NCBI GenBank assembly: GCA_025454075.1 | Contig: JALOPD010000024.1 | Span: 1 to 33,749 of the forward strand | Origin: Desulfobacterales bacterium | GTDB lineage: Bacteria > Desulfobacterota > Desulfobacteria > Desulfobacterales > UBA2174_A | Length of the DNA: 33,749 nt | Direction: 5' to 3' | Part shown: one piece after another, positions 1-7,840 of the stretch | How the letters are laid out: every line of letters starts with the position of its first letter | How positions within the stretch are numbered: position 1 is the stretch's first letter | Translations under genes and position numbers: made by a program | The notes under the pieces: model-generated | Seen by the model: the letters and a program-made list of their open reading frames with translations, nothing else | Databases searched by the model: none | Told to the model about the DNA's origin: nothing

Positions 1-231
1 CGGCGAGAGAAGGCCTGCCCGGTGGCCGTTCCCGGCGGGCGTTTCAGGCGCCACCAGGAAGTCGCGGATGGATTTCACCACCAGCGAACTGGCGATCTCT
101 CCGGCGCGGTGTCCCCCCATGCCGTCCGCAACCACATAAAGGCCTCGATCGTCATCGATGCAGAGACGGTCCTCGTTGGAGTCCCTTTTCTTTCCGATGT
201 CGGAAAGGCCGGCTGATTGAACGCTCAACAT
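1..231 (-). CDS. PP2C-family Ser/Thr protein phosphatase, N-terminal part (cut by window start)
   Basis: Translating the minus strand from an ATG at 231 gives 77 codons that run off the window. The segment begins MLSVQSAGLSDIGKKRDSNE and continues with VVADGMGGHRAGEIAS. These are the RxxNED and DGMGGH motifs that supply metal-binding aspartates in PPM/PP2C phosphatases, so it probably removes phosphate from Ser/Thr residues in the cytosol, often as partner of a Hanks-type kinase. No kinase lies in the window. AAAAGGA sits only one base before the ATG, so the second codon (TTG, 228) is an alternative start with better spacing. The family is clear; the C-terminal part and any fused domain cannot be seen. 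It is divergent from manA. Confidence 0.88.
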   Translation of the reverse strand, partial: MLSVQSAGLSDIGKKRDSNEDRLCIDDDRGLYVVADGMGGHRAGEIASSLVVKSIRDFLVAPETPAGNGHRAGLLSP

Positions 232-240
232 ATCCTTTTC

Positions 241-269
241 ATTTTATTCGCAAACAGGTCACAGGTCAA
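241..269 (-). promoter_or_regulatory. Sigma-70-like promoter for the PP2C gene
   Basis: On the minus strand TTGACC (264-269) is followed by 17 bases and TAAAAT (241-246); each hexamer matches five of six consensus positions. Transcription would begin near 234-235, only a few bases before the ATG at 231. This predicts a leaderless or nearly leaderless message. It could equally mean that a different promoter is the active one. Confidence 0.5.
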
Positions 270-320
270 GTTTACGAAAACACGTCGAGCCGACAACCCT
301 GCGCCGGCCCGCGCGCGCTT

Positions 321-349
321 TTGACTTGAAGAGGCTTCCGAGGCATAAT
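321..349 (+). promoter_or_regulatory. Sigma-70-like promoter for manA-aroK
   Basis: TTGACT (321-326), a 17-base spacer and CATAAT (344-349) give five of six matches in each hexamer. The predicted start of transcription is near 356. The site excludes the in-frame ATG at 326 as the manA start, because that codon lies inside the -35 region. Confidence 0.6.
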
Positions 350-385
350 TCAGATGCCGAAAGATTCATGAGGAAATCATCAGGG

Positions 386-1558
386 ATGAGTTGCGTGCAT
401 TCCATCGCTTTTCTAAAAAATGCCGTCCAACCGTATGCCTGGGGGTCGACGACCGCCATTCCCCGGCTTCTGGGAATACCCAACCCCACCGACGCACCCC
501 AGGCGGAACTCTGGATGGGGGCCCACCCCAAGGCTCCGTCCCTGGTCGAAACCGAAAACGGGTGGATGCCTCTCGACGCGCTGATCCGGAGCCGACCCGA
601 TGAGGTGTTGGGGCCCCGGGTGGCCGCCGACTTCGACCGCATGCTTCCATTCCTCTTCAAGGTGCTGGCGGCCGCAAAGCCGCTGTCGCTTCAGGCCCAT
701 CCGGGGCGGGAGCGCGCCCGGGAGGGGTTCGAGCGCGAAAACCGCAGCGGGCTCTCCATGGATGCCCCGCAGCGCAACTACCGCGACCCCCACCACAAAC
801 CGGAGTGCGTCTGCGCGCTGACGCCTTTTTCGGTGCTGTGCGGTTTTCGGCCGCCTGCGGAGGTCCTGGAGAAGCTCCGCGCGCTCTGCCCGCGGGAGCT
901 GCGGGTGGAAATCGCCGCCTTCGCGGCCCACTGCAACGCCGCCGGATTGAGGCAGCTCTTCGGCCGGCTGCTGTCGTTGGACCCCCGGCGTCGCCGCAGC
1001 GCGCTGGCCGAGGCAGTCTCCGCGGCTGCCGGAAGCCGGGATGACGCGCTGGGATGGGTCCCGCTCCTCGCCGGCCACTGCCCGGATGACATCGGCGCCC
1101 TGGCGCCGGCCCTGATGAACCTCCTGCGCCTGGAGCCGGGCCAGGCGCTGTTCCTGCCCGAGGGCGTTTTGCATTCCTATCTCGAAGGGACGGCCATCGA
1201 GATCATGGCCAACTCCGACAACGTCGTGCGCGGCGGGCTGACCCCCAAGCACGACAACCGTGACGTTCATAGGATCCGCACCGAAAACCGAGACCCGGCG
1301 GAGACCGTGTACCTGACCCCGGCGGCCGAGTTTGCGCTGTCCTGCATTCATCTGCCGGCCGGAAGCAGCTTCTGTAGCCGGGCGGAGCGCAACGTTGAAA
1401 TCCTGCTTTGCGTCGATGGTAAGGCCGTCGCCCGCGAACTGGCCCCGGCCGGACGGGAGGTCGACATCGCCAGAGGCTCCTGCGTGCTCGTCCCTGCCGC
1501 GGCGCCCGCCTATCGACTGATCGGGCCGAGTACGCTGTACAAGGCGACGGTGCCATGA
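386..1558 (+). CDS. manA: Mannose-6-phosphate isomerase, class I
   Basis: The product interconverts mannose-6-phosphate and fructose-6-phosphate, linking central sugar metabolism to GDP-mannose for surface polysaccharides. From the ATG at 386 it has 390 residues, usual for type I enzymes. Zinc-ligand motifs are visible: SLQAHPG with Q103 and H105, DPHHKPE with E140, and the later LPEGVLHSYLEG carrying the second histidine. AIEIMANSDNVVRGGLTPKH is the family's catalytic-arginine region. In-frame ATGs exist at 326 and 368, but 326 lies in the promoter. Start 386 has AGGA at 371-374 and aligns with the usual N-terminus (FLKNAVQPYAWGS). Its stop overlaps the aroK start (ATGA), so the two are probably translationally coupled. 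Confidence 0.93.
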   Translation: MSCVHSIAFLKNAVQPYAWGSTTAIPRLLGIPNPTDAPQAELWMGAHPKAPSLVETENGWMPLDALIRSRPDEVLGPRVAADFDRMLPFLFKVLAAAKPLSLQAHPGRERAREGFERENRSGLSMDAPQRNYRDPHHKPECVCALTPFSVLCGFRPPAEVLEKLRALCPRELRVEIAAFAAHCNAAGLRQLFGRLLSLDPRRRRSALAEAVSAAAGSRDDALGWVPLLAGHCPDDIGALAPALMNLLRLEPGQALFLPEGVLHSYLEGTAIEIMANSDNVVRGGLTPKHDNRDVHRIRTENRDPAETVYLTPAAEFALSCIHLPAGSSFCSRAERNVEILLCVDGKAVARELAPAGREVDIARGSCVLVPAAAPAYRLIGPSTLYKATVP

Positions 1559-2091
1559 TAGCGCAGCCTCCGGTGAACATTTTTTTGATCGGATACCGCG
1601 GCACCGGGAAAAGTGCGGTCGGCAAAAGACTGGCGGCGGTTTTGAACCGGCAGTTCGTGGACATGGATGATGAAATGACCCGGCGGCTCGGCACGACGAT
1701 CCGCGACCACGTCGCCCGCTCCGGCTGGCCGGCGTTCCGGGCCGAAGAAAAACGCCTGCTGCAGGAGCTCTGCCGGGGGGAGGGACGGGTCGTGGCGACG
1801 GGTGGAGGGGTGGTGCTGGACGACGAGAATGTAGCGGCCATGCGGTCGGTCGGTCTGGTCGTTTGGCTGCGGACCTCGCCCGGCGTCATCCAAGCGCGGC
1901 TGGCGGCCGACCCCCGCAGCCACGACCTGCGGCCGGCACTGTGCGCATCGCCGGACCCCTCCGCGGAAATCCGCGAGGTGCTTCCACAGCGGCTGACGCT
2001 CTACCGGCAGGCGGCCCACTGGGAGATCGGCACGGATGAACTCAGCGCGGAGCAGGTCTGCCGGAGCCTCGCCGCGCGGCTTGCGTCGTGA
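1555..2091 (+). CDS. aroK: Shikimate kinase
   Basis: The 178-residue product phosphorylates shikimate at the 3-hydroxyl with ATP, the fifth step of the chorismate pathway. The Walker A motif GYRGTGKS is at residues 13-20. FVDMDDEM holds the shikimate-binding aspartate, FRAEE the binding arginine (R62), and ATGGGVV (GGG at 83-85) the substrate loop. RLAADPRSHDLRPAL is the lid region with its arginine. The size is typical for the monofunctional enzyme. The start overlaps the manA stop by four bases. Pairing with manA is not a pathway link that I know; it probably only reflects shared transcription. The phosphate-binding loop also occurs in gluconate kinases, but the GGG and DMDD context favours shikimate kinase. 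Confidence 0.93.
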   Translation: MIAQPPVNIFLIGYRGTGKSAVGKRLAAVLNRQFVDMDDEMTRRLGTTIRDHVARSGWPAFRAEEKRLLQELCRGEGRVVATGGGVVLDDENVAAMRSVGLVVWLRTSPGVIQARLAADPRSHDLRPALCASPDPSAEIREVLPQRLTLYRQAAHWEIGTDELSAEQVCRSLAARLAS

Positions 2092-2147
2092 GGTTCGCGC
2101 CGCCTTTTGGCAAAACCCTGCGGCCCCGCTCATTTTCTTTCCGGCCC

Positions 2148-2176
2148 TTGACAACGCCGAACGATTTAAGTAGCTT
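2148..2176 (+). promoter_or_regulatory. Possible promoter for the IHF-like gene
   Basis: A perfect TTGACA (2148-2153) is followed by 17 bases and TAGCTT (2171-2176), a weak -10 with three of six matches. Transcription would start near 2183, about 48 bases before the ATG. The -35 is convincing, the -10 is not. Confidence 0.35.
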
Positions 2177-2230
2177 TGCGCTCGCTCGTAGGATCCATGA
2201 GCATGTCCGGATGACAGGAGCCGCCCGCGT

Positions 2231-2521
2231 ATGACACTCACCAAAGCGAAAATCGCCGACGCTATTTTCCAGGAGCTGGGGTTCCCCAAGAACCGATCGA
2301 TCGAACTCCTGGAGCTTCTGCTGGAACTGATGAAGAACAAGCTCGAAAAAGGCGAAGACGTTCTCATCAGCGGCTTCGGGAAGTTCTGCGTCAAGGAAAA
2401 AAAAGAGCGGCGAGGGCGCAATCCGGCAACCGGCCACGACATGATCCTGGCCAAGCGCAGAGTGATCACGTTCCGCTGTTCTCACTTGCTGCGAGAAATA
2501 ATCAACGGAGAGGTCTCGTAG
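2231..2521 (+). CDS. ihfA: Integration host factor alpha-like DNA-bending protein
   Basis: This 96-residue protein belongs to the HU/IHF family, small dimeric proteins that bend DNA in the nucleoid. The start MTLTKAKIADAIFQELG, the turn ISGFGKFCVKEKKERRGRNP and the arm sequence NPATGHDM followed by AKRRVITFR match the family. The intercalating proline lies in RNPATG. The LTKA start and RRVITFR strand resemble IHF-alpha more than HU, though HU and IHF paralogues are hard to separate in this group. AGGAG (2216-2220) lies ten bases before the ATG. It stands alone, away from its usual pheT neighbour. Residues 37-44 (NKLEKGED) and the KEKKERR stretch are strongly charged. Confidence 0.85.
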   Translation: MTLTKAKIADAIFQELGFPKNRSIELLELLLELMKNKLEKGEDVLISGFGKFCVKEKKERRGRNPATGHDMILAKRRVITFRCSHLLREIINGEVS

Positions 2522-2687
2522 CAGGGCATCTCCGCATCCAGGCGACGACCCGGCTTTTCCCGTTCGAAAGAGGATTGCCCCGGGGGCCGTTCCCACGCGA
2601 ACCGCACGGCGCACTTCACTTCGACCCGCGGCCCTTTCGTCATTTCCGGCGCCCGCGGGCGCAGGACGACCCGATCACGAGAATCGC

Positions 2688-3113
2688 ATGAACCACCTCC
2701 TCACGCGGTGGCTGACCCTGACGGCCGCCATCCTGCTCGCCGCCTACCTGCTGGACGGCATCCGCGTCGGCGGCTTTTTTTCGGCGCTGTGTGCCGCCGC
2801 GCTGCTGGGCATCTTCAATGCCGTGCTCAGGCCGGTCGCGCTCCTGCTCACGCTTCCCTTCAACGTCATGACCCTGGGCCTGTTCACGTTCGTCATCAAC
2901 GCGCTCCTGCTCAAAATGGTCTCGGGCCTCATCCGCGGCTTCGACGTGACGGGTTTCTGGCCGGCGGTGCTCGGGTCCGTCGTGATCACTGCGGCGAGCT
3001 GGGCCTTGAACACGTTCATCCGCGAGCGTTCGGCCGGCGCCCGGGGGGAGGCGCGGCCCGCCGACGGGGGCATCATCGACCTGGAAGACAAGGGCAACAA
3101 TCGCTGGGAGTGA
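2688..3113 (+). CDS. Phage holin family 4 / YvlD-like membrane protein
   Basis: The 141-residue product is a small integral membrane protein. Hydrophobic segments lie near residues 5-22, 29-46, 49-78 and 90-110, followed by a hydrophilic tail rich in charged residues (111-141). The stretch LRPVALLLTLPFNVMTLGLF, then FVINALLL, is the hallmark of the widespread 'phage_holin_4_2' family. Despite the name, most members are chromosomal proteins of unknown function with no phage context, and nothing phage-like is seen here. No strong Shine-Dalgarno sequence precedes the ATG. It lies 52 bp before recC on the same strand and may share its transcript. The family call is firm; the function is unknown. 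Confidence 0.8.
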   Translation: MNHLLTRWLTLTAAILLAAYLLDGIRVGGFFSALCAAALLGIFNAVLRPVALLLTLPFNVMTLGLFTFVINALLLKMVSGLIRGFDVTGFWPAVLGSVVITAASWALNTFIRERSAGARGEARPADGGIIDLEDKGNNRWE

Positions 3114-3165
3114 GCCCGGACGGCGCGGCCTCCCGGTGCGCCGCAGGTGAGGGAGTGGACCCCGC

Positions 3166-6100
3166 ATGGCAGGACTGCATATTTTCACCAGCAACCGCAT
3201 GGAACGGCTGGTCGAGCAGCTGGCCATGGTTGTCCGCGAACCCCTCGATTCGCCGCTCGCCCCGGAAACCGTCGTGGTGCAAAGCCGCGGGATGGAGCGC
3301 TGGGTGTCCATGGAGCTGGCCCGGCGGAACGGCATCAGCGCCAATGTCCGGTTCCCATTCCCCAACGCCTTCCTGGCGGAGGCATTCCAGGCCGTCTCGT
3401 CCGGAATGCCCCTGCCGTCGCCCTTCGATCCCGATGTCCTGACCTTCCGCATCATGGGCGTCATCGCGAAGCACGCCGGCCGGCCGGATTTCAAAGCCAT
3501 AGAGGGGTTTCTCGCGGACGACCCGCGCGGCCTCAAGCGGTACCAGCTGGCCCGGAAAATCGCCGACCTGTTCGATCAATACCTTGTGTTCCGCCCCGAA
3601 ATGATCGAGCGCTGGGAGGCCGGGTCGTTCGAGGGTCTGGCGCATCAGCGCTGGCAGGCCTTGATCTGGCAGGAGCTCGCGCGCCTCACGCCGGGGTTGC
3701 ACCGGGTCGACCAGCGCCTTCTGCTGGTCGAGGCCCTTCGCCGCGGCAGCCGCGACCCCGGTGCGCTTCCCCGGCGGGTGTCGCTCTTCGGGGTGTCGTA
3801 CCTTCCCCGGTTTCACCTGGAAGTCTTTGCCGAGCTCGCCCGGGCGGTCGACGTGCACGTGTTCTGCATGAACCCCTGCCGCGAATACTGGGCCGACATC
3901 GTTTCCGAGCGCGCCGTCCACAACCTGCAGCGGCGAACAGGGGACTTCGAGGCCGCCGAGGCCCGGCTGCACCTCGAACGCGGCAACCGGCTGCTGGCCT
4001 CGCTGGGCACCCTCGGCCGCCATTTCCTGGACCTGCTCGCCGAATTTGCCGGCCACCTCGTCGAGGAGTTTGTCGAGCCCGAGGGGAACTCCCTTCTGAG
4101 CCGCCTCCAGTTTGACATCCTGAACCTTCGCGACCCCCAACCGGACGGGGGGCTCTCGGCCGACCCCTCCATCCGGATCCACGCCTGCCACAGCCCCATG
4201 CGGGAGGTCGAGGTCCTGCGGGACCAGCTGCTGGCGATGTTCGAGGAGGACCCGCAGCTGCGGCCCGGCGACGTCATCGTTATGACCCCGGACATCGAGA
4301 CCTATGCCCCTTACATTTCGGCGGTGTTCGGCGCCCAGGGCGCCTCTCAGAGCCGCATCCCCTTCGGCATCGCCGACCGCGGCCCCCACCGGGACAGCAG
4401 CCGCTTGCAGGCCTTTTTCAGCCTGCTCGACCTGGGGGACAGCCGGTTCGGCGCCGGGGAGGTGCTGCGACTGCTGGAGGCCCCGGGTATTTTGAAGCGC
4501 TTCGGGCTGGAGGAGGCCCACCGGTCCCGCCTGGAGCAGTGGACCCGGGCGGCAGGCATCTGCTGGGGCGAAGACGAAACCACCCAACGGTCGCTGGGGC
4601 TTCCGGCACACGCCCACAACACCTGGAGGGCCGGGATCGAGCGGCTGCTTCTCGGGTATGCGCTGCCGTCCCAGGGCAGCGAGGTGTTCCACGGAATCCG
4701 CGGCACCAACGCCATCGAGGGCAGCGACGCGCAGGTGATAGGGCCTTTTCTGGATTTCCTGGAGCAGGTGTTCGCGTTTTCCGCGCGGCTGCGCCGGCAT
4801 CGACGGCTGGATGCGTGGCGCGACGACATCGGCGACATGCTGTCCGCTTTTTTCCCGGAGGAGGACGACGACCCGGCGGGCCTGCAGCGCATCCGCCGGA
4901 TGCTGGATGAAATGGCCGGCCTCGGGGCATCGGCGGGGTTCACGGCGGAAGTCCCCGTGGACGTGGTGCGCCTGTTTCTCTCCGAACGGCTGGACGGTGA
5001 AGGGGCCGGCCGGGGGTTCATGTCCGGCGGCGTGACCTTCTGCTCCATGCTGCCGATGCGGACCATCCCGTTCCGGGTGGTCTGCCTTATCGGGATGAAC
5101 CACGACGCGTATCCCCGCGAAAGCCGGCAGCTCACCTTCGACTTGATCGCCCAGGCGCCGCGCCCGGGCGACCGCTCGCGCCGCAACGACGACAAGTACC
5201 TCTTCCTCGAAGCGCTGCTGTCCGCCCGCGGCCGGCTTTACATCAGCTACGTGGGGCAGAGCCTGCAGGACAACAGCCCCGTGCCGCCCTCCGTCGTCGT
5301 GAGCGAGCTCATCGACGTGCTCCAGGCCGGGTACGGCCTGCCCGCGGACCCTGCGGCCGGCCGCCTGGTCACCCGCCACCGGCTGCAAGCGTTTTCCGCC
5401 GACTATTTCCAGGAGGGATCCGGCCTTTTCAGTTATTCCGCCGAAGACATGCAGGCCTGTGCCGCGGCGTCCGCGGCAACCTCACCGCAGCCGTTTGCGC
5501 CCGAGGCGGTTCCATTGACAAGCGAGGATGCGGCGGCCTGGAGCCGGCCGGACCTCGGGGCGTTGGCCTCTTTTTTCGGGAACCCGGCCAAATTTTTCGT
5601 CCGAAACCGCCTGGGGGTGCGGCTCGAACCGCCGGAAGGCTCGGTTTCGGACAGCGAACCCTTCGCCATGAAGGGGCTCGAGCGCTTCACCATCGGCAGC
5701 CGCCTGCTCGAACAGCGCCTGAGCGGCTCCCATCCCCGGGATGTTTTTTCGGCGCTGCGCGCCGAAGGACGGCTGCCCCACGGGACGATGGGCGAAGTCG
5801 ACTTCCGCGACCTCTGGGCCGAGGTGGACCGCTTCGCCCGCCGCCTCGCGGCGCTGCCCCCGGCATCCTCCCCCGGTGCGATCGACGCTCAGTGGGACAT
5901 CGCCGGCTTCCGCCTGGCGGCGCATGTCACCGGGTGTTCCGGCACCGGCTGCCTGCGCTACCGCTTCGGCAAGCTGCGGGCCAAGGACCAGCTGGGGCTG
6001 TGGCTGCAGCATCTGGCCTTCTGCCTGGCGGCACCCGGGAAAGACGAATGCCAAAGCGTCTTCGTCTGCACCGACCGAACCCTGCGGCTGAAGCGCGTGG

Positions 6101-6411
6101 CGGACAGCCGGCCCCTGCTCGAAGAGCTGCTGGCCGTCTATCGACAGGGCCTCGAGCGGCCGCTGTGCTTTTTCCCGAAAACTTCGCTGGCATATGCCCT
6201 TGCCCTGCGCGCATCCGCCTCCCCGCGCCGGGCGTTGGGGGCGGCCCGCGCCGCCTGGAACGGCAGCGAGCCGCATGAGGGCGAAAGCGCGGACCCTTAC
6301 TACCGCCGTTGCTTTGAAACGATCGACCCCCTGGGAGAGGAATTCCAGGAGTTGAGCCGAAGGGTCTTCGGCCCTTTTTTGGACGGCGCCGAATGGGAGA
6401 AAGCGGCCTGA
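3166..6411 (+). CDS. recC: Exodeoxyribonuclease V gamma subunit (RecC)
   Basis: RecC is the scaffold subunit of RecBCD, which processes double-strand ends for homologous recombination; in E. coli it recognises Chi. The 1081-residue product is close to the E. coli length (about 1120). The N-terminus reads LHIFTSNRMERLVEQLA and continues with VVQSRGMERWVSMELA, typical RecC landmarks, and IPFGIADRGPHRDS, FCSMLPMRTIPFRVVCLIGM and FPRESRQ-like YPRESRQLTFDLI lie further on. A purine-rich AGGTGAGGGAG precedes the ATG. The stop overlaps the next start as TGATG (6409-6413). It is separated from recB by two flagellar-type genes, which is unusual. The RecC of this lineage probably reads a different Chi sequence, or none; the sequence does not tell. 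Confidence 0.94.
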   Translation: MAGLHIFTSNRMERLVEQLAMVVREPLDSPLAPETVVVQSRGMERWVSMELARRNGISANVRFPFPNAFLAEAFQAVSSGMPLPSPFDPDVLTFRIMGVIAKHAGRPDFKAIEGFLADDPRGLKRYQLARKIADLFDQYLVFRPEMIERWEAGSFEGLAHQRWQALIWQELARLTPGLHRVDQRLLLVEALRRGSRDPGALPRRVSLFGVSYLPRFHLEVFAELARAVDVHVFCMNPCREYWADIVSERAVHNLQRRTGDFEAAEARLHLERGNRLLASLGTLGRHFLDLLAEFAGHLVEEFVEPEGNSLLSRLQFDILNLRDPQPDGGLSADPSIRIHACHSPMREVEVLRDQLLAMFEEDPQLRPGDVIVMTPDIETYAPYISAVFGAQGASQSRIPFGIADRGPHRDSSRLQAFFSLLDLGDSRFGAGEVLRLLEAPGILKRFGLEEAHRSRLEQWTRAAGICWGEDETTQRSLGLPAHAHNTWRAGIERLLLGYALPSQGSEVFHGIRGTNAIEGSDAQVIGPFLDFLEQVFAFSARLRRHRRLDAWRDDIGDMLSAFFPEEDDDPAGLQRIRRMLDEMAGLGASAGFTAEVPVDVVRLFLSERLDGEGAGRGFMSGGVTFCSMLPMRTIPFRVVCLIGMNHDAYPRESRQLTFDLIAQAPRPGDRSRRNDDKYLFLEALLSARGRLYISYVGQSLQDNSPVPPSVVVSELIDVLQAGYGLPADPAAGRLVTRHRLQAFSADYFQEGSGLFSYSAEDMQACAAASAATSPQPFAPEAVPLTSEDAAAWSRPDLGALASFFGNPAKFFVRNRLGVRLEPPEGSVSDSEPFAMKGLERFTIGSRLLEQRLSGSHPRDVFSALRAEGRLPHGTMGEVDFRDLWAEVDRFARRLAALPPASSPGAIDAQWDIAGFRLAAHVTGCSGTGCLRYRFGKLRAKDQLGLWLQHLAFCLAAPGKDECQSVFVCTDRTLRLKRVADSRPLLEELLAVYRQGLERPLCFFPKTSLAYALALRASASPRRALGAARAAWNGSEPHEGESADPYYRRCFETIDPLGEEFQELSRRVFGPFLDGAEWEKAA

Positions 6412-7568
6412 TGGAAATCGGTTCGATCATCGACCTCCTGCGGGGACCTCCCGACACCGCCGCGCTGAAACCGGGCGACCTGCTGAACGTAAAGGTGTTG
6501 GAGGTCTTCGCAGACCGGCGCGCGCTGGTGGACCTGGGCCGCTTCCGAACGCTCGCCGCCGTCACCTTCCCGGTGGCGGCCGGGGATGAGATCCGGGTGC
6601 GGGTCCAGGAGACACGGGGACAGCTGCGGCTTCAGCTGGTCCCGACTTCCGGCGGAGACCCGGTGCCGTCGGCCGGGACGGCGGCAGGTCCGGCGCAGGC
6701 GGCAGCGGTGGAATCCCTCCAACAGCTTCAGGTGCGGATCGATCAGCTGGCGGGCGCCCTCCAGCGCCTGCCGGGTTTGCCGCCGCTGCCGCCCGGGCTC
6801 AGGCAGGTGGTCGATGCGCTGCAGATTTTTCTCGAACCCTTCGAGCCGGGTTCAAACCCCGAAGCAATTGCCCGCAAGCTGCAGGGGTTTTGCGAGGACT
6901 CCGGGCTGTTCCTGGAGCAGCGGCTGGCGGACGCGCTCAAACGGGCTGCCGACCGGGCAGGGGGGGCTCCGGACCCGGAGACCGGACCCGCGGGGTCGCC
7001 GGGACGCATCCTGGCCGCCGACCTCAAGGCCCGGCTGGTCTTTCTCAAGGGTTTTTTCGACAGCCCGGCCGGCCGGCAGCTGGCACACGACCACCGCGAC
7101 GTCGGCGGACTGGCGAAGGCGGCGGCCGAGCTGCTCGCGGACCTCCGCGCCGGCCAGGAGCAGATGGCCAGGCCGGCCGCTGCCTCGGACCTCTTCCAGA
7201 TGGTGCACTTTGCCCTGCCGTTGCCGGACGGCCGCGGCCGGGCCGGGCTTAAAATCGCCTACCGCCGGCGGCCGGCCGCCGGGACGCCGGAAGGGCACCG
7301 CGCGGCGATCCTGCTTGAGCTCGACCGCATGGGGGCCGTCCGCGCCGATCTCACCCTGCTGAACGCCGGGTTGAACGTGTCCATCTTCGTTTCCGACTCG
7401 GGGCTGCGGGAGCATGTCAACCGCCACGCACCCGAGGTGCACGACGCCCTGGCGCCGTTTTTCGAACATGTGGCCGTTCAGGTGTCGGTGTCGCCCCGGA
7501 AAATAGAGCGGTTTGCGTCCGAGGACTGGCGGCCGGCGGGCGAAACCCAGGTGGATGTGCGCGTATGA
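6411..7568 (+). CDS. FliK-like flagellar hook-length control domain protein
   Basis: The 385-residue product has an N-terminal beta-rich domain (LKPGDLLNVKVLEVFADRRA, then ALVDLG), a long Ala/Gly/Pro-rich middle, and a C-terminal segment (about residues 265-365). The C-terminal ADLTLLNAGLNVSIFVSDS and DALAPFFEHVAVQVSVS fit the Flg_hook (FliK C-terminal) fold. FliK proteins report hook length to FlhB during type III export. This one is smaller than, and differently built from, classic FliK and resembles the YlqG-type paralogues that sit beside small FlhB-like proteins. An upstream in-frame ATG at 6393 exists, but the ATG at 6411 overlaps the recC stop and has GGGAGA ten bases upstream. Its stop overlaps the next gene (ATGA). 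The role is inferred, not shown. Confidence 0.7.
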   Translation: MEIGSIIDLLRGPPDTAALKPGDLLNVKVLEVFADRRALVDLGRFRTLAAVTFPVAAGDEIRVRVQETRGQLRLQLVPTSGGDPVPSAGTAAGPAQAAAVESLQQLQVRIDQLAGALQRLPGLPPLPPGLRQVVDALQIFLEPFEPGSNPEAIARKLQGFCEDSGLFLEQRLADALKRAADRAGGAPDPETGPAGSPGRILAADLKARLVFLKGFFDSPAGRQLAHDHRDVGGLAKAAAELLADLRAGQEQMARPAAASDLFQMVHFALPLPDGRGRAGLKIAYRRRPAAGTPEGHRAAILLELDRMGAVRADLTLLNAGLNVSIFVSDSGLREHVNRHAPEVHDALAPFFEHVAVQVSVSPRKIERFASEDWRPAGETQVDVRV

Positions 7569-7840
7569 AAAAGAAAGAACCGACGCGGGCCGTGGCCCTG
7601 CGGTACGACCGTGCGAAAGAGGGCGCGCCTCGCGTGGTCGCCAAAGGGCAGGGGCACGTGGCGGACAACATCGTCGCCGCCGCCCGGGAGCACGGGGTGC
7701 CGCTGCATGAAGACCCCAACCTGGCCGCGACCTTGAATGCCCTCGATCTCGAAACGGAGATCCCGCCGGAACTGTACCGCGCCGTTGCGGAAGTCCTGGT
7801 TTTCATCTACCGGTTGAACGGCAAGCTGAACGGGCCATGA
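7565..7840 (+). CDS. FlhB C-terminal-domain-like protein (FhlB/EscU-type export switch)
   Basis: The 91-residue product corresponds only to the cytosolic C-terminal domain of FlhB; there are no membrane segments. Landmarks are AVALRYDRAKEGAPRVVAKG, the segment EHGVPLHEDPNLAATL, and EIPPELYRAVAEVLVFIYRL, which are near-consensus for FlhB/YscU. The self-cleavage motif NPTH is replaced by EPTR at residues 5-8, so it should not self-cleave. It may mimic the cleaved C-terminal half, as stand-alone FlhB-like proteins such as YlqH and FlhX are thought to do. It overlaps both neighbours by ATGA (fliK-like upstream, recB downstream), so its translation is tied to RecB production. The family is certain; the partner export system is not in the window. 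Confidence 0.85.
   Translation: MKKKEPTRAVALRYDRAKEGAPRVVAKGQGHVADNIVAAAREHGVPLHEDPNLAATLNALDLETEIPPELYRAVAEVLVFIYRLNGKLNGP

Noticed and set aside
326..385. Longer manA N-terminus from ATG 326
   Set aside because: That ATG is inside the predicted -35 box, and the extra residues do not fit the family.
2688..3113. Prophage remnant suggested by the 'holin' family name
   Set aside because: No other phage gene, attachment site or composition change is seen; most members of this family are ordinary chromosomal membrane proteins.
3073..5388. A 771-codon open frame on the minus strand opposite recC
   Set aside because: It is a GC-codon shadow of recC; its translation is low-complexity and matches no family.
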